A stretch of DNA of 64,000 nucleotides from Boswellia sacra (Eukaryota; Streptophyta; Magnoliopsida; Sapindales; Burseraceae), in the NCBI GenBank assembly GCA_013180625.2, contig SNVD02007455.1:62001-126000 (forward strand), written 5' to 3'. A program made the translations under genes and the position numbers. Positions 35,253 through 46,690 of the stretch are shown here, piece after piece. Position 1 is the first letter of the stretch; each line of letters begins with the position of its first letter. The notes beneath the pieces were generated by a model that saw only the letters and a program-made list of their open reading frames with translations, did not search any database and was not told the origin of the DNA.

Positions 35253-37225
35253 ATGACTTGTGAATCAACTACTCCTATTCCCACTTAGGACACCCTTGAA
35301 GATGTGAGTAGTGAAACTGCTACCCGAAAATATAAGAGAAAAAAGCCTTAAGTATCCGATGTATGGGATCATTACAAAAAAAACTGGAGAAAATAAGTGT
35401 ATTTGTAGCTATTGTGGGAGGTCATTTTTTGTGATAGTAAGAAGCACGAGACTAAAACATTGTGGAATCATTTAGATAGATGTCCCAAATACATTTGAGT
35501 GAGAAATAAGTAGAGAAGGATGAGAAACAAATGGTTCTTTCTTTTGGTCCACAAAAATTAGAAAGTGCACTACGAGTAACCTTGTAGGTATAGGATTTAA
35601 TAAGGAGGCAATTAGAAGGACGACGATGGAGATGATAATTATAGATGAGTTACCCTTTAAGTTTGTGAAGAATAAAGGGTTTTGGCGTCTCATGAGATTT
35701 GCGTGTCCAAAGTTTGAATGTCTATCAAGAACAACAATTGCAAGGGAAAATTTCTCTTTGTTTTTGGGTAAGAAAGAAAATTTGAAGAAGTATTTTAAAA
35801 CAAGCAAGGTTAGGGTGTCACTCACTACAAATATATGGACTTCACTACATAACTTGAATTATATGGTGATTTTTGCACATTTCATTGATGATAATTGGAG
35901 GTTGCATAAAAGGATTTTGAGTTTCTCTCAAATTGTGAATCATAGAGGGGATCAGAGAATACCTTCACAATCATAGTGGATAATGCTACTGCAAATGTAG
36001 TGGCAATCAATTACGTGAAGAAAAAGGTGGAGGGTTGGAGAGATAGTGGGCTTATTCTTAATGGATATTACATCCACGTTCATGTCTTGCCCATGTTGCG
36101 AATATGACTGTTGGTGAGGGTTTAAAAGATCTTCATAAGTCCATTGCTAGTATTTGTGAGGCTGGGTGTTATGTAAGATCGTCCTCTACAAGATTACAAA
36201 GATTTTTGTCTTGTGTTGAGCATGAAAAAATTTAATACAGGGAAATTTAGTAGTGGATGTCCCCACCAGATGTTATGCTACATATTTGATTTTGGAGAGT
36301 GTTTTACAATTTCAAAAAGCATTTAACCATTTGGAGGAAGAGGATGGACATTATAAACTCTACTTTGCAGAGGACAACAAGTTGGAGCAACCTAAGGAAG
36401 AGGATTGGGATCAAGTTACATGTTTTGTTTGTTGTAGAATTTTTATAAAGTAACTCTTAATTTTAGTGTTTCTTTGACTATGACATCAAATCTTGCATTT
36501 AATGGGATATGGAGAATTCATAGTCAATTGACTGAGTTACAAGAACAGAGGAGCAGTATTTTGTGTGATACGACAAGAAATATGAAGAAGAAATTTGACA
36601 ATTACTTTGGGTCTTTTGATAAATTTAGTGGGATCTTGCTCGTTGCAGTTGTACTTGTTCCAAGATTCAAAATAAGTACTTTGATTTTTCTCGGAATAGT
36701 TTTTGGGGTGCTACTAAGACAGAGCAAACAATAATGGGGTTTAAGACATTGCTGTTTAAGTTTTATGACACTTATAAGCCTTCTGTAGATGTCTCTTTGA
36801 AGGGGGTATGGACTGAAGTGTTAAAGCCCCCCGTTAGTCGTATCCCAACCACATCAGTGAGTGATGAAGTTCAGGTGGTTGCATTAAAGCCATCGGTAGA
36901 TCCAGCTATAAAGTTTATGGATAGTCTTATCTAACCAAGTTGGAAACTTCAAATGAAATGGATACTTATTTGAACGAAGCCAATTTGGTGGGACAGAATA
37001 AGGATTTTGATGTTTTAGGTTGGTGGAAACTAAATGAACAATTTTCATGTATTATCACATATAGCAAAGGATATTCTTGCTATTTTGGTCTCTACTGTTG
37101 CTTCTGAGTCAGCATTCAGTATTGGAGGGCGCATTCTTGACTAATTTAGGAGTTCATTAACTCCTACAATGTTTTAAATCCTTAATATGCTCTCAGAATT
37201 GGATAACCTCTACATTGATTAATAA
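35253..37225 (+). pseudogene. hAT-1 transposase pseudogene (BED finger, RNase H-like core, dimerisation domain)
   Basis: DNA transposase that would bind the hAT-1 ends and cut and paste the element. ATG 35253 follows a splice acceptor. N-terminal BED-type finger: VSDVWDHYKK near 35357, then a Cys pair at about 35409 and LWNHLDRCP near 35461. Middle: DELPFKFVKNKGFWRLM (about 35644) and VRVSLTTNIWTSL (about 35812), the first acidic region of the RNase H-like fold. Then MDVPTRCYATYLILES at 36253. C-terminal dimerisation region: LGWWKLNEQFS near 37017, then AILVSTVASESAFS-like sequence near 37078, readable in another frame. At least eight stops and several frame changes make it inactive. Confidence 0.88.
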
Positions 37226-38067
37226 AGCTTTTCTGACTATAGATATAATATTCTAGGAATTCTATGGGTTTTTGTACATCATTGAGACAGGTAATCATGG
37301 ATTTTGGTTATTAACTTAAAATATTATTTCTAATTTATACTACATTGTATAGTACATTTTATAGCATTAAATCTTTGACTAACTATATTATTTTGGTTTT
37401 TGTTTGTTTGCCGTTGCCGTAGATGTTTTAAAATCTACCATAACAGTAGCTGAGCATTTGGACCTTGATTGATGGGTGCCGAATTCATAGGTAATGACCA
37501 ATTTTAAAACCTTTTCATTGTGGTTAAGACTTCTTAAGTTTTTATTGGGTTGGTAACTTTAAGTTTTAGTTTGGTTTTTGGCAACTTGGTGGCCTCGTTG
37601 AATATTGATTATGTTTTCAAGTTTTTGTTATTAGAGTTGTTGGAAATATGGAAGAGGTGGGTTGATGTTTTTATGCTTTGCTGGTGGAATCTCAAGTTTT
37701 AGTTCGGTGGAGACTATGTTATGCTTTGTTGGAAACTTGGATTGTTGTATCTGCAGCTTAATTATGTATTGTACTTTGGACTCTAAACTTGCGTGTTGTA
37801 GTTTGGACTTTATATTTTGGAGAATTAGGCTCCATTATTATGTGTTGAAGACTTGGATTTTACGTAGCTTTCAAATTAAATGAAATTGTATGTTTTGATA
37901 GTTAAAGGGTGAATATATATTAGGTTGAAGGGAAAATATATATTAGGTTGCTAGTGCTTTTGCTTTTCTTAGCTTAGATGGGAGATAGTGGGTTCATTTG
38001 TTATGTTTTAGTTTTGGTTGTTTTTATCATTGAGTTTCATCTTTGTTTGGAAATTTTGATATATACA
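37226..38067 (+). other. hAT-1 3' untranslated region
   Basis: No gene supported. T-rich sequence downstream of the transposase remnant, probably the end of its transcript. Confidence 0.5.
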
Positions 38068-38974
38068 AAGGTGCGTCTGGGACTGTTGTGTTGTAGAGAA
38101 TTACTGTAAGAAAGTGCTGTATGAAGAATCAGCTGTTAGCTATGCTGTTTCAAAAAGTTTAGAGTGTTTGGTAAATTAGCTTTTCAAAATTGCTGTGTTG
38201 TCTAAAAACTATGGATACGTGTTTGGTGAACTTGATTTTCAAAAGTTAATTTTTAAGTAGAAATACAAAAATATACAAATTTTTTAAAAAATAAATATTA
38301 TTAAAAATTAAATCTAAATTTACTTTATTAGAAATAAATAATAAATTATTTATCAAAAAATTTAAAATAAATATATATTTATGAATTTATTATTTAGAAC
38401 AAAAAATAAAATTTGAAAATTTAATGCCGAACATTAGCCACTGCCGGCCATCGACAAAGTGGCGCATTGCGACATTGTCGCCACCTCCAGACTCGCCTTT
38501 GTCCAATCTCTCCAAATTCATTGGTGTCTCCTTTATTCGGGCCTTCGATTGATGGAGATTTAAGGTTAAAGTTTTGGGGCCGATAGTGACTGACGTTCGA
38601 CAAATGCAGCGACTGACTTTCGGTAATTTTTTATTTTTCAAAAAGTTTAATTTAAAAATAATTTTAAATATATTTTAATTTAATTTATTTTATTTAAATA
38701 GATAATTTAGATTTTAATATTTAAGGATATTTTTGGATTTAAATTATTTTGTAGGGATAATTTTGGTATTTTGGTCTATCAAAATTTTAGCTTTTCAAAT
38801 ATGATCTTCAAAAGTTGCACCCTACCTGCTTTTGCAATCTAATGTAAAAATGGATTCTCCAAGTAGCAGCTTCTTCGACAATCAATTTCCAAAGGTTTTA
38901 TTAAACACCAAAATATCTGTAGCTAATAGTAGAATCCAAAAGCTGCTGTCCAACAGCAGGGCCAAACGCACTCT
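38068..38974. mobile_element. possible small DNA transposon inside hAT-1
   Basis: Left GTGCGTCTGGGACTGTTGT and right (reverse complement) GTGCGTTTGGCCCTGCTGT are inverted copies about 0.9 kb apart. A G/C-rich island at about 38420-38630 sits in an otherwise A/T-rich body. No coding sequence. I could not find a clean TSD, so superfamily and exact ends are uncertain. Confidence 0.45.
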
Positions 38975-39423
38975 AAATATGCTAGCATTTGAAATTTTGA
39001 TAAATGGTCAACTAGATCTTGATCCTAAAATTTTTAAATTAATATCAATTAGCCTTAATTTGTATATGATATACCTAATTTATGTCGATGGGCTTTGTTT
39101 TGTGTATAATATAGCCTGATTTATGTTAATAGGCCTTTGAATATAATATAGCCTAATTTATGTCGATAGGCCTTATTTTGCATAAAATATAGCCTCTAAA
39201 ATATATATGGGCCTAATATAGATATTGTAATACAATTTTAATAAAACTAAGAAATTGGGCTTAGCCCAACTCAAATAACTCGAGTAACCCGACCTAATCC
39301 AAGGGCACAGGTTACATGTTGGATTGCACGATTTAAAAACCCGATCAGGGGTCTATTTTCTCCAACTTGATGCTTTATCAGGTTGAGTCGGGTTCGATGA
39401 AACCCGATCCATGTTCACCTCTA
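38975..39423 (+). other. hAT-1 right arm
   Basis: Contains a triplicated unit with TAGCCTGATTTATGTCGATAGGC-like sequence (about 39050-39190, words GTCGATRGGC). Subterminal ACCCGAC words follow, then the terminal repeat at 39412-39423. Confidence 0.6.
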
Positions 39424-39431
39424 AACATAAC

Positions 39432-41791
39432 AGATTTGTTGGTAGGTGATGTGGAAGTATCAGGTACATCTGAATGAGGCTTAGAAAGTAGACCTGTATC
39501 AATGTTAACAAGAAACAACGAAAAAAAAATGATCACTAAAGAAATGGGAGTTAGAAAAACAAAAGACTTCAAATTTAGACATAGAGGAGAACATTTTATG
39601 CTCCTGAAAAACAACCTGACGAGAAATATGAAGATGCTTGGAGACAGGATCCTAACATCTATAACCTTCGTGATAAATACCATAGCCTTTGAAGCAATAA
39701 ATGCAAGCTCAAGGTAAAATTTGGTGCATTTATGAAGTTTGAGAAAGACCAAAAAAAAAAAAAACACAACCAAATGCCTTGAAAGGATTTTAATTAGGAG
39801 AACTACCAAAATACATTCATAGGGTGAAACATTACCAATGATCGGAGAAGGTATATGATTGGTTGTGTAAACAGCTATAAGTGTAGGTTCTCCCAATAAA
39901 CATTCTAGACATGAGGTAAAAATTAAGAGAGTGCGAATAGTTTCCAATACGTTTCCATGTTTCCTTTCTGCTCGACCATTCTGTTGAGATGTATAATGAC
40001 AAGAATAATGGGAAACAATTCCATTTTCTCATAGAAACATTTGAAATTTGGAATCCTTGTACTCCATGGCATTATCAACACAAAAAATTTTGATTGATCA
40101 AGAAAATTGAGTTTTCATCATATTAACAAAGTCTCATAGATGTTTGGTAATTAAGATATATTTTTAATGAGATATAACCATGTAAAACCAGATAGTCGTC
40201 AACAAAAATAACAAAATATTTTGAACCACCCATGGTAAGATTTGGTGAAGGTCCTCAGATATCAAAATGTATAAGATCCAATGGAGCAACAGAAATAAAT
40301 TCACTATTATTAAAAGGTACAATAGTTTTTTTAGCAAGTTGACATGATAAACTATCAATATTTTCATATAAAATTGTACGTAACAAACCACTACATTTTA
40401 AGACATGACCAAGAAGTGAATGCCAAAGACTCGAGGATGACTTTATTGTAGTGGAGGTTGTATATTAGGATTCATTTGACACTGATGAAGGAAGATGAAG
40501 ATTCACGAGCTCAAATAAATGACTAACTCTATGACCTGTCCCAAAACCTTGCCTATTTGTGGATCCTGAACACAACCAGAAGAATAAAAAATAATATCAA
40601 GAACAAGTTCATATAATTGAACAATAGAAGATTCAAAGTGAGTTTTGGAATGCAAAAAGTATTCGGTAAAGCTAAAATAGAAGTAAAAACATGACTAATA
40701 TGGCTAATATGATTGACGAACTATCAGTATTATATATAATTGGCATGTTGGAATGACAATATTTGGAAAAAAAAATATAAGAGTGTGAAGTCATATGATT
40801 GTAACAAGCAGAATCAAATACCTAGATTAATAGTTAGAGCAAAAAATGAAGAATTACCAAATAGGACTTGTTGAAGAATGAACTCAAGATCACTAACTGA
40901 GAAAGTTTGGGAAGAAGGACTAGTATTGAAACCCTTATTATTTTCTTCAGTAGCAACAACAAAGAATTTAGACTTTCTTTTAGAGATACATTTCTATTTT
41001 GATTGATGACTCTGTTTATAAGGAGCTTTAGGACAATCTTCGGCAAAATGTCTAGATCCAATCTTACGACAATGGTGAAGGTCGGTGGGACAATTAAGAA
41101 TTAAGTGTCCAGTTTCATGGTAATTTTTGTACTCCTAGGGAGCTGAGAATTCAGTAACCATTTCAGTGTTAATATGTTGAGATTGAAGAGTAGCCAAACG
41201 AGTATTCTTTGAGAGAAGTTCAACAGTAGCATTGGCAAGAGAAAGGAGAGGTTAGCGATGGAGCAGAGATGTACGAACCGGTTCAAAAGTGTCATTAAGT
41301 TTCATGAGAAACTATGTCAAACGTTAATGACCTTTTATAAGTTGAAAACTTTGTTTCATCCTTAGAAAGTGACCATAAAGGTTATGATAGTGTCAATTAA
41401 TCCCAAAGATACTGTATTAGAGAAAGAAATTCTTGGATAGATTAGCTGGAGATTGACGTAACTCATGAAGATTGCAAAGAAGTTGATATTGATGAGCCAA
41501 ATCATTTGTGGTATATTTTCTTGACAAAAAATCCCACAAAGGTTTGGTAGTATGAAAATGTCCAAATTGAAGACTAATAGATGGAATAAATGCATTCCAA
41601 AACCAAATAATAAATGATGATTTTTTCCCAATCTTCTTGTCTTTCAAAGAACTTCTCTTTAGATTCCTTGTTATGTTAAATTGGATGTATTGGCACCACT
41701 ATATTTTTCTTCCTTTTAAAAAACTACACATGGCTTGGGCCTACAGTGTATAATTATGGCCATCTAAAATCACTTGAATTGGTTGAGAAAC
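39432..41791 (-). pseudogene. Copia-3 gag-protease-integrase pseudogene
   Basis: Minus-strand N-terminal half of Copia-3. Gag begins near 41790 with a copia-like VSQPIQVILDGHNYTLW region. A degraded zinc knuckle, HHCRKIGSRHFAEDC, lies near 41060 and lacks its first Cys. Integrase-like sequence (GGSKYFVIFVDDY near 40210, then TIRTLLIFTSCLECLLGEPT near 39940) follows with stops and frame changes. The leader and primer-binding site expected before gag are missing. The reading frames end where hAT-1 was inserted. Confidence 0.75.
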
Positions 41792-42024
41792 TGTTGGAAC
41801 TTGAGAGTTAGTTTGATCCAATCAGCACAGCGGAAGCAACACCGGTATAGGATTTGCGACTACAGGCACCATTTTGCTTTCTACCACTTTGGTTCCTGAG
41901 TATGTTCGAGAAAGTGTCTGAATTAGACGAGTGGGCATCTTTCTACCTTGGACTTAGCCTCATGGCAGTTGACGTTTTTTCTCAAGGAGGGTGGCTTTAT
42001 TTCACGCGTTTCTGTGTTGGAGGC

Positions 42025-42949
42025 TAGGGATGGCAAACTAACCCGGCCGGGGCCAGGGACCCGAAAAACCTGGTCATCTGGGGCTTAGGAATTACCCGAA
42101 AAACTGGGGTAATTGGCCGGGGCTGGGGTAGGAATTTTCTGCCCGGTCGAGGCCGGGGCCGGGGACCCGGATTGAACCCAGGGTGTGTAATTAAATTAAA
42201 AAATTATATCAATTTAATCCATCAAATTTGTATTCTTAAATATAACCCCTTAAACGACATCCTCTATTGTCTACAATTCACTTGCCATTTGCTTCAACCT
42301 GTAAATACAAGGCCGTTATAGTTAAATATGATGCAAAAAGGCAAAAAAACAAAGCTAAAACAAGCAACCTGCCAAAACGCTCGACAAAACTTGACACGAG
42401 TCTACATGTAAGTGTCGAGTGTCGGATGCATCATCTGACACTCAATGTCTTCAAAAATAGTCTGATATGGAGTGTCGGACACGACTCGATATGTAAGTAT
42501 CGAGAGTCAAGTGGATAGTGTCGAGTCATCCGACACTCAATGTCTTTGAAAATAGTCTGATATGGAGTGTTGGACGCGACTTGACATGTAAGTATCGAGT
42601 GTCAAGTGATATGGAGTGTTGGACACGACTCGACATGTAAGTGTCGAGTGTCGGGTGGGTTGTGTCAAGTGTCAGATTCATCATCCGACACTTGATATCT
42701 TCGAAAATAGACTAATATCGAGTGTCGGTTGTGAATCCGACACAACTCGACATGTAAGTGTCGAGTGTCGGATGATCGTGTTGAGTGCTGTCGAGCGAGT
42801 CGAGTTTTGTCGAGTTGATAGGTTGCTTGTTTTAGCTTTGTTTTTTTGCAACCCGGGTTTTAATCCTGGGTTATTGGAAAACTCAGCCCCAGGAAAAAAA
42901 TTTCGGGGAATTTTTCGGGACCGGGTTGCGCAATTGTTTGCCATCCCTA
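42025..42949. mobile_element. non-autonomous hAT, 925 bp, perfect 8-bp TSD
   Basis: Ends TAGGGATGGCAAAC and GTTTGCCATCCCTA, flanked by TTGGAGGC at 42017-42024 and 42950-42957. G/C-rich subterminal arms carry CCGGGGCC-like repeats. Further inside, AAACAAAGCTAAAACAAGCA (42347-42366) has its inverted copy at about 42823-42842. No coding sequence. The middle is the GTGTCGAG repeat. Confidence 0.93.
42395..42830. repeat. GTGTCGAG hairpin repeat inside the small hAT
   Basis: Higher-order units of about 120 bp with ATATGGAGTGTYGGACACGA and CATCCGACACTYGATRTCTT. The core ACGACTCGACATGTA at 42625-42639 is identical to 10699-10713 in the gypsy solo LTR. Confidence 0.9.
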
Positions 42950-43639
42950 TTGGAGGCACACTAATCAATTAATGTGAAAAACCCTAATCCTAATTGTGTC
43001 TTTTTTACCTTAAGTTGATTTTGACTAATTAACTGAATTGGGTTTGAGCTTTATGTAATGTAAATCTAAAATTGGCCTTTAAGGTTTTAACACTGCTTGG
43101 GTCCAACCCAAGTGTAGGCCGTAACTAATTAAACTATCTAATTAGCCCATTATTTAATTAATCAAGTAATAAGCCCATATATTTAACTAGCCTTATTAGT
43201 TAAATATCATGCCCAATAATTAGTCAATTGATTTAATGTAATACCTAGACTTTATTCTGTAATAAATCCAATTAAATAAAGTAATTAATTCTCAAGTATT
43301 GGCCTTATTCAGAGAGTTTATATCAGTCACCTAGAAGACCTAAATGGACATATTTAATTACAAGGTCCAATGGTGATGACCTGGGACCCTATTATCTCAT
43401 AATTGTAGTGATCCCTACCCATTAACTCTAGCCTACTCCACTATAGGCCTAGAGTTGCACTCTTGAATTAAATACTCTTTATAGAAAGCTTAATAATTTA
43501 ATCTAATTAAATTATTTCTTTAAACTCTATCCATTGAGCACCAGGTTTATATAGCTATCCTTCGTGGAATGTCAATAATTGGAGCTAGGTATAATTGATC
43601 GTTTTATCTCTCCAATTACATATAAGGATGGCAAAATGA

Positions 43640-45030
43640 CCTACCGGGTTCGAGGCCCCGTTGTGATCCATGTTCAAGGGGTGGGTTTGGCTCCTAAGGT
43701 GTGCTCCCTTGTCTGGGACAAGTGTGGGTCAAGTCCCGTCCCTACCCCGCTTGACCTAACCAGCCCTGCCCTGCACAGTATAAGGGTGTATTTATAAAAA
43801 TATAAAATATGTGAACTTATAGAATTTTCAAGGTTGATTTTGATAAGTTTTCATAGATAGGGATGTCCTTGAAATTACTAAAGCATATAAAGAAAAAGAT
43901 TATCCCATTCAACCGTAATCTCCTAAACAACTAAACCTAAGGATCCTTAACCCACCGCCTCTCCACCTTCTCCACCATCTCTAAGTTCTCTAGCCGTCCT
44001 CCACTCCACCATCGCCACTCGCTAAGCCGTCCTCCACTTTATTGTCATCAACTCTCGTCTGAGTTACCTCTACTTCAATGCTGCCACTCGCCTGGCCATC
44101 CTTACTTGTAGCATGCTCACCTCTACAGCTTCAGCCTCATCTCTCTCAGTTGGCTCATGTCAGTCGTAGCTGCTGAGATGGCACTCTCCTCTCTCGCTCT
44201 CTTTTTATCTTTGATTTTTTAGGTACTTTACTCTCCACATTGTTTGAATTCAACATTGAATTTTCATTCTATTTGTTTTCTCGAGAAAATGAAAGGACAT
44301 TCTGTTTGTTTGAATTCAACATTGAATCTTGAAAGATAGGTTTGAAATCATGTCATTGTCAATGCTAAGAATTGTAGGTTTCCATATCAATTACATCAGT
44401 TATAAATTAATTGTTTGGATTTGATAATGAGGTTCAAAGAAATGGAAATTTAAAATAATTGTCTTTAGAGCTTGTAAATAAATATTTGAGGATAGCAATT
44501 TTAAGTAGCATATTTGTTGGATTCTATGAAAGAAGGTGACATTTTTAACTCACAAGATAACTTAATAAAGAAATGTTGTTTACTTTCTATTTTTTAGTTA
44601 AAAATTATTGAATAAATTCTCTTTTATAAATTCTTGCTAGCTAACTCACTAGTTAATTTTCTTTTTAATTATTAAAAATTCTTCCTATTGTTCACGTGAT
44701 CAAAGGCAAAGTGATGATTTTCTCATGCAAATTTATGATTATTAAATACCTAAGTTTGTTTGTTTGTAATTATTAGTATATATACATGTATATTATATGA
44801 TTGTATATTAGATGTTAGTTTGTTTGTTTACTGCCTATACACGAAAATGATCTCAGGGTTAATTAATTTCATTCTTATATTATATATATAGTTTAATATA
44901 GTTTATATAAATATATAGTCTTCTTCTTGATAATTAATTAAGCTATACTTTATTTAATTTTGAAACTTGTTGTTTTTATTCCTTAATTCTATTTTAATTT
45001 TGTATATATTGTGATTTTTTTAGGTAAACA
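43640..45030 (+). other. hAT-2 5' region
   Basis: G/C-rich subterminal part, then a C-rich leader-like stretch (about 43930-44210) and an A/T-rich intron-like stretch ending TTTTTTTAG at 45015-45023, seven bases before ATG 45031. No coding sequence is supported. Confidence 0.6.
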
Positions 45031-46690
45031 ATGTCTTCACAATAAGAATTGGGGATGTCAAATAGCCTAAATCCAAGTGGTCATTGAAACCTTCATAAAG
45101 ATTTTGAAGATGTTGCTATATCTGCTAGTAAAAGAGAGGTAGAACAAGAAGCTGATGAATTGTCTCAACCTAATAAAAAGTCTCTAAGATCACATCACAA
45201 GTTTGGCAATATTTTACAAAGTTAGTTGTTGATGGAGAACAAAAAACACGTTGTAACCATTGTGGGACAAAATTACTTGCTAAGGCTTTGGATGACACCT
45301 CCCATTTAAATAAGCATTTAAAGAGATGTCATTGAGTTAACCAGCTAATCATGGAACAAAGTATTTTGAAATTCCAAAAACAAAGTGATGGAACATTTAT
45401 GAACTTGGTATGCCAAAGATGCTTTTGATAAGGATGTTTGTAGGGCTCTAGTTGCAAAAATGATTGTTTTGCATGAACTCACATTGCATTTTGTTGAATA
45501 TGAGCGCTTTAGGGAAATTATGAATTATGCCCAACATTTGTTTGGTACCATGAGTTGAAACACATTAAAGAATAAAATATACAAGTTGTTTGAAAGTGAG
45601 AAAGAGAAGACGAGGGAATTATTTGAAAACATACAAGGTAGGGAATCTATAACAACTGACATGTGGAAAGAAAGGATATATGGTTATAACAGCTCATTTC
45701 ATTGACAGTTCATGGAAACTCTATAATCGGATTTTGAGGTATGTTCAAAGCTGTAATCTTATTTTACTTATTTATATTAAATATAGTTTCTCATAATTTT
45801 ATGTTTATCATTGTTAGGTTGGTATATGTGCCAGCCCAACCTACGACGGAATGTCTTAGAGAGGTTTTGGTTAAATGCTTGTATGACTGGAATTTGGAAA
45901 GAAAATTATCTACTTTAACTGTAGATAATTGTTCTACCAATGATGCCATGATAAAACTAGTACTGGCTAAATTAGGTGATAAGCATTTGATATTGGGTGG
46001 GAAACTTTTTCTCATGCAGTGTTGTGCTCATTTATTGAACATAATTGTTAAAGATGGGTTAGATTTAATTGCAAAGGGCACTAAGAAGGTTATAGATAGT
46101 GTTGCTTTTTGGATATCTATGCCTAAGAGAATTGAAAAGTTTGAGTAGATGGCACGTTACTTGAAAGTGACGTTTAATAAAACATTGTCTTTTGATTGCA
46201 AAACCAGGTGGAACTCTACATATAAGGTGTTGAGCACAACTTTGACCTATAAAGATGTTTTTGTTCATTTGAAGGAACGTAATAGTCAATATTCAGATTT
46301 TCCTAAGGAAGAGGAGTGGTTAGCAACAAAACTTTCCTATGATCATTTGGAAAAGTTTTATAGATTGACTAAAATATTTTATGGGACAAATTATCCCATA
46401 ACAAACATGCTTTTTTCCAAAAATTGGTTAGTGAAGATTATCTTTGAGCTCTTGGCTTACATCTCCTTGTGAAAAGATTCAAAAATGGCTAGTGCAATGA
46501 TAGAAAAGTTGGAGAAATATCGGAATGTCATCCATGGAGTGTTCGTTATGGCTATGGTTATGGATCTTAAGTGAATGCTAATGGTGGAGCTCTTATACAA
46601 GAAGATTTATGGAGACGACACTTTTAAGTATATTGAAGGGGTACGTACTCTTTGTGTAGACTTGGTGTTAGATTATCAATGTAGATTGGG
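45031..46690 (+). pseudogene. hAT-2 transposase pseudogene, N-terminal and middle part
   Basis: ATG 45031 follows a splice acceptor. The BED-type zinc finger reads CNHCGTKLLAKALDDTSHL then NKHLKRCH (about 45254-45335), with all four ligands present. Middle part: TLHFVEYERFREIM (about 45481), ESITTDMWKERIY (about 45647), LTVDNCSTNDAM (about 45917, with an acidic residue of the RNase H-like core) and MQCCAHLLNIIVKDGL (about 46015). FDCKTRWNSTYKVL (about 46192) and FYGTNYPITNMLFSKN (about 46378) follow. An in-frame TAG lies at 46146, and other stops and frame changes are present. The gene stops at 46690, where the gypsy complex starts, and resumes at 57681. Confidence 0.88.

Larger units (their letters stand above)
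20029..39423 (+). mobile_element. hAT-1 DNA transposon, 19.4 kb with insertions
   Basis: Ends TAGGGGTGTTCA and, at the right, TGTTCACCTCTA. The flanking 8-bp duplications are GACATAAC (20021-20028) and AACATAAC (39424-39431), with one mismatch. Eight-base TSDs, a TAGG...-type inverted repeat and a BED-finger/hAT transposase gene at 35253-37225 define the superfamily. Inside lie Copia-2 (20958-34090) and a possible small element near 38068-38974. Without them hAT-1 is about 5-6 kb. It interrupts the pol of Copia-3. Confidence 0.9.
18030..41791 (-). mobile_element. Copia-3: minus-strand copia retrotransposon split by hAT-1
   Basis: Minus-strand copia remains lie on both sides of hAT-1: gag, protease and integrase at 41791-39432, and reverse transcriptase and RNase H at 20020-18400. 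Across the join the linker reads on from a Thr/Ser/Pro-rich region to PPSPPESSPILHRSTRV, as expected for copia pol, so this was one element. Its upstream LTR is not recognised, and a Copia-2-family LTR now abuts gag. Outer limits are approximate. Confidence 0.8.
41792..43622 (-). repeat. minus-strand LTR of the Copia-2 family, interrupted
   Basis: Reverse complement of 42958-43622 aligns with the middle of the Copia-2 LTR (compare 32930-33480). The part at 41792-42016 resembles its 3' end (AAAGTGGTMAGAAAGCA, then GATCAAAnCTAA words). The LTR end is at 41792, read as CCAACA on the minus strand. A small hAT (42025-42949) splits it, and hAT-2 interrupts it at 43622, so its start is not seen here. 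It is probably a solo LTR that landed beside the Copia-3 gag. Confidence 0.75.

Noticed and set aside
39378..39947. 189-codon minus-strand frame as an independent membrane protein
   Set aside because: Its Phe/Leu-rich look comes from A/T-rich decay. The N-terminal part is copia integrase and the last residues cross the hAT-1 border.
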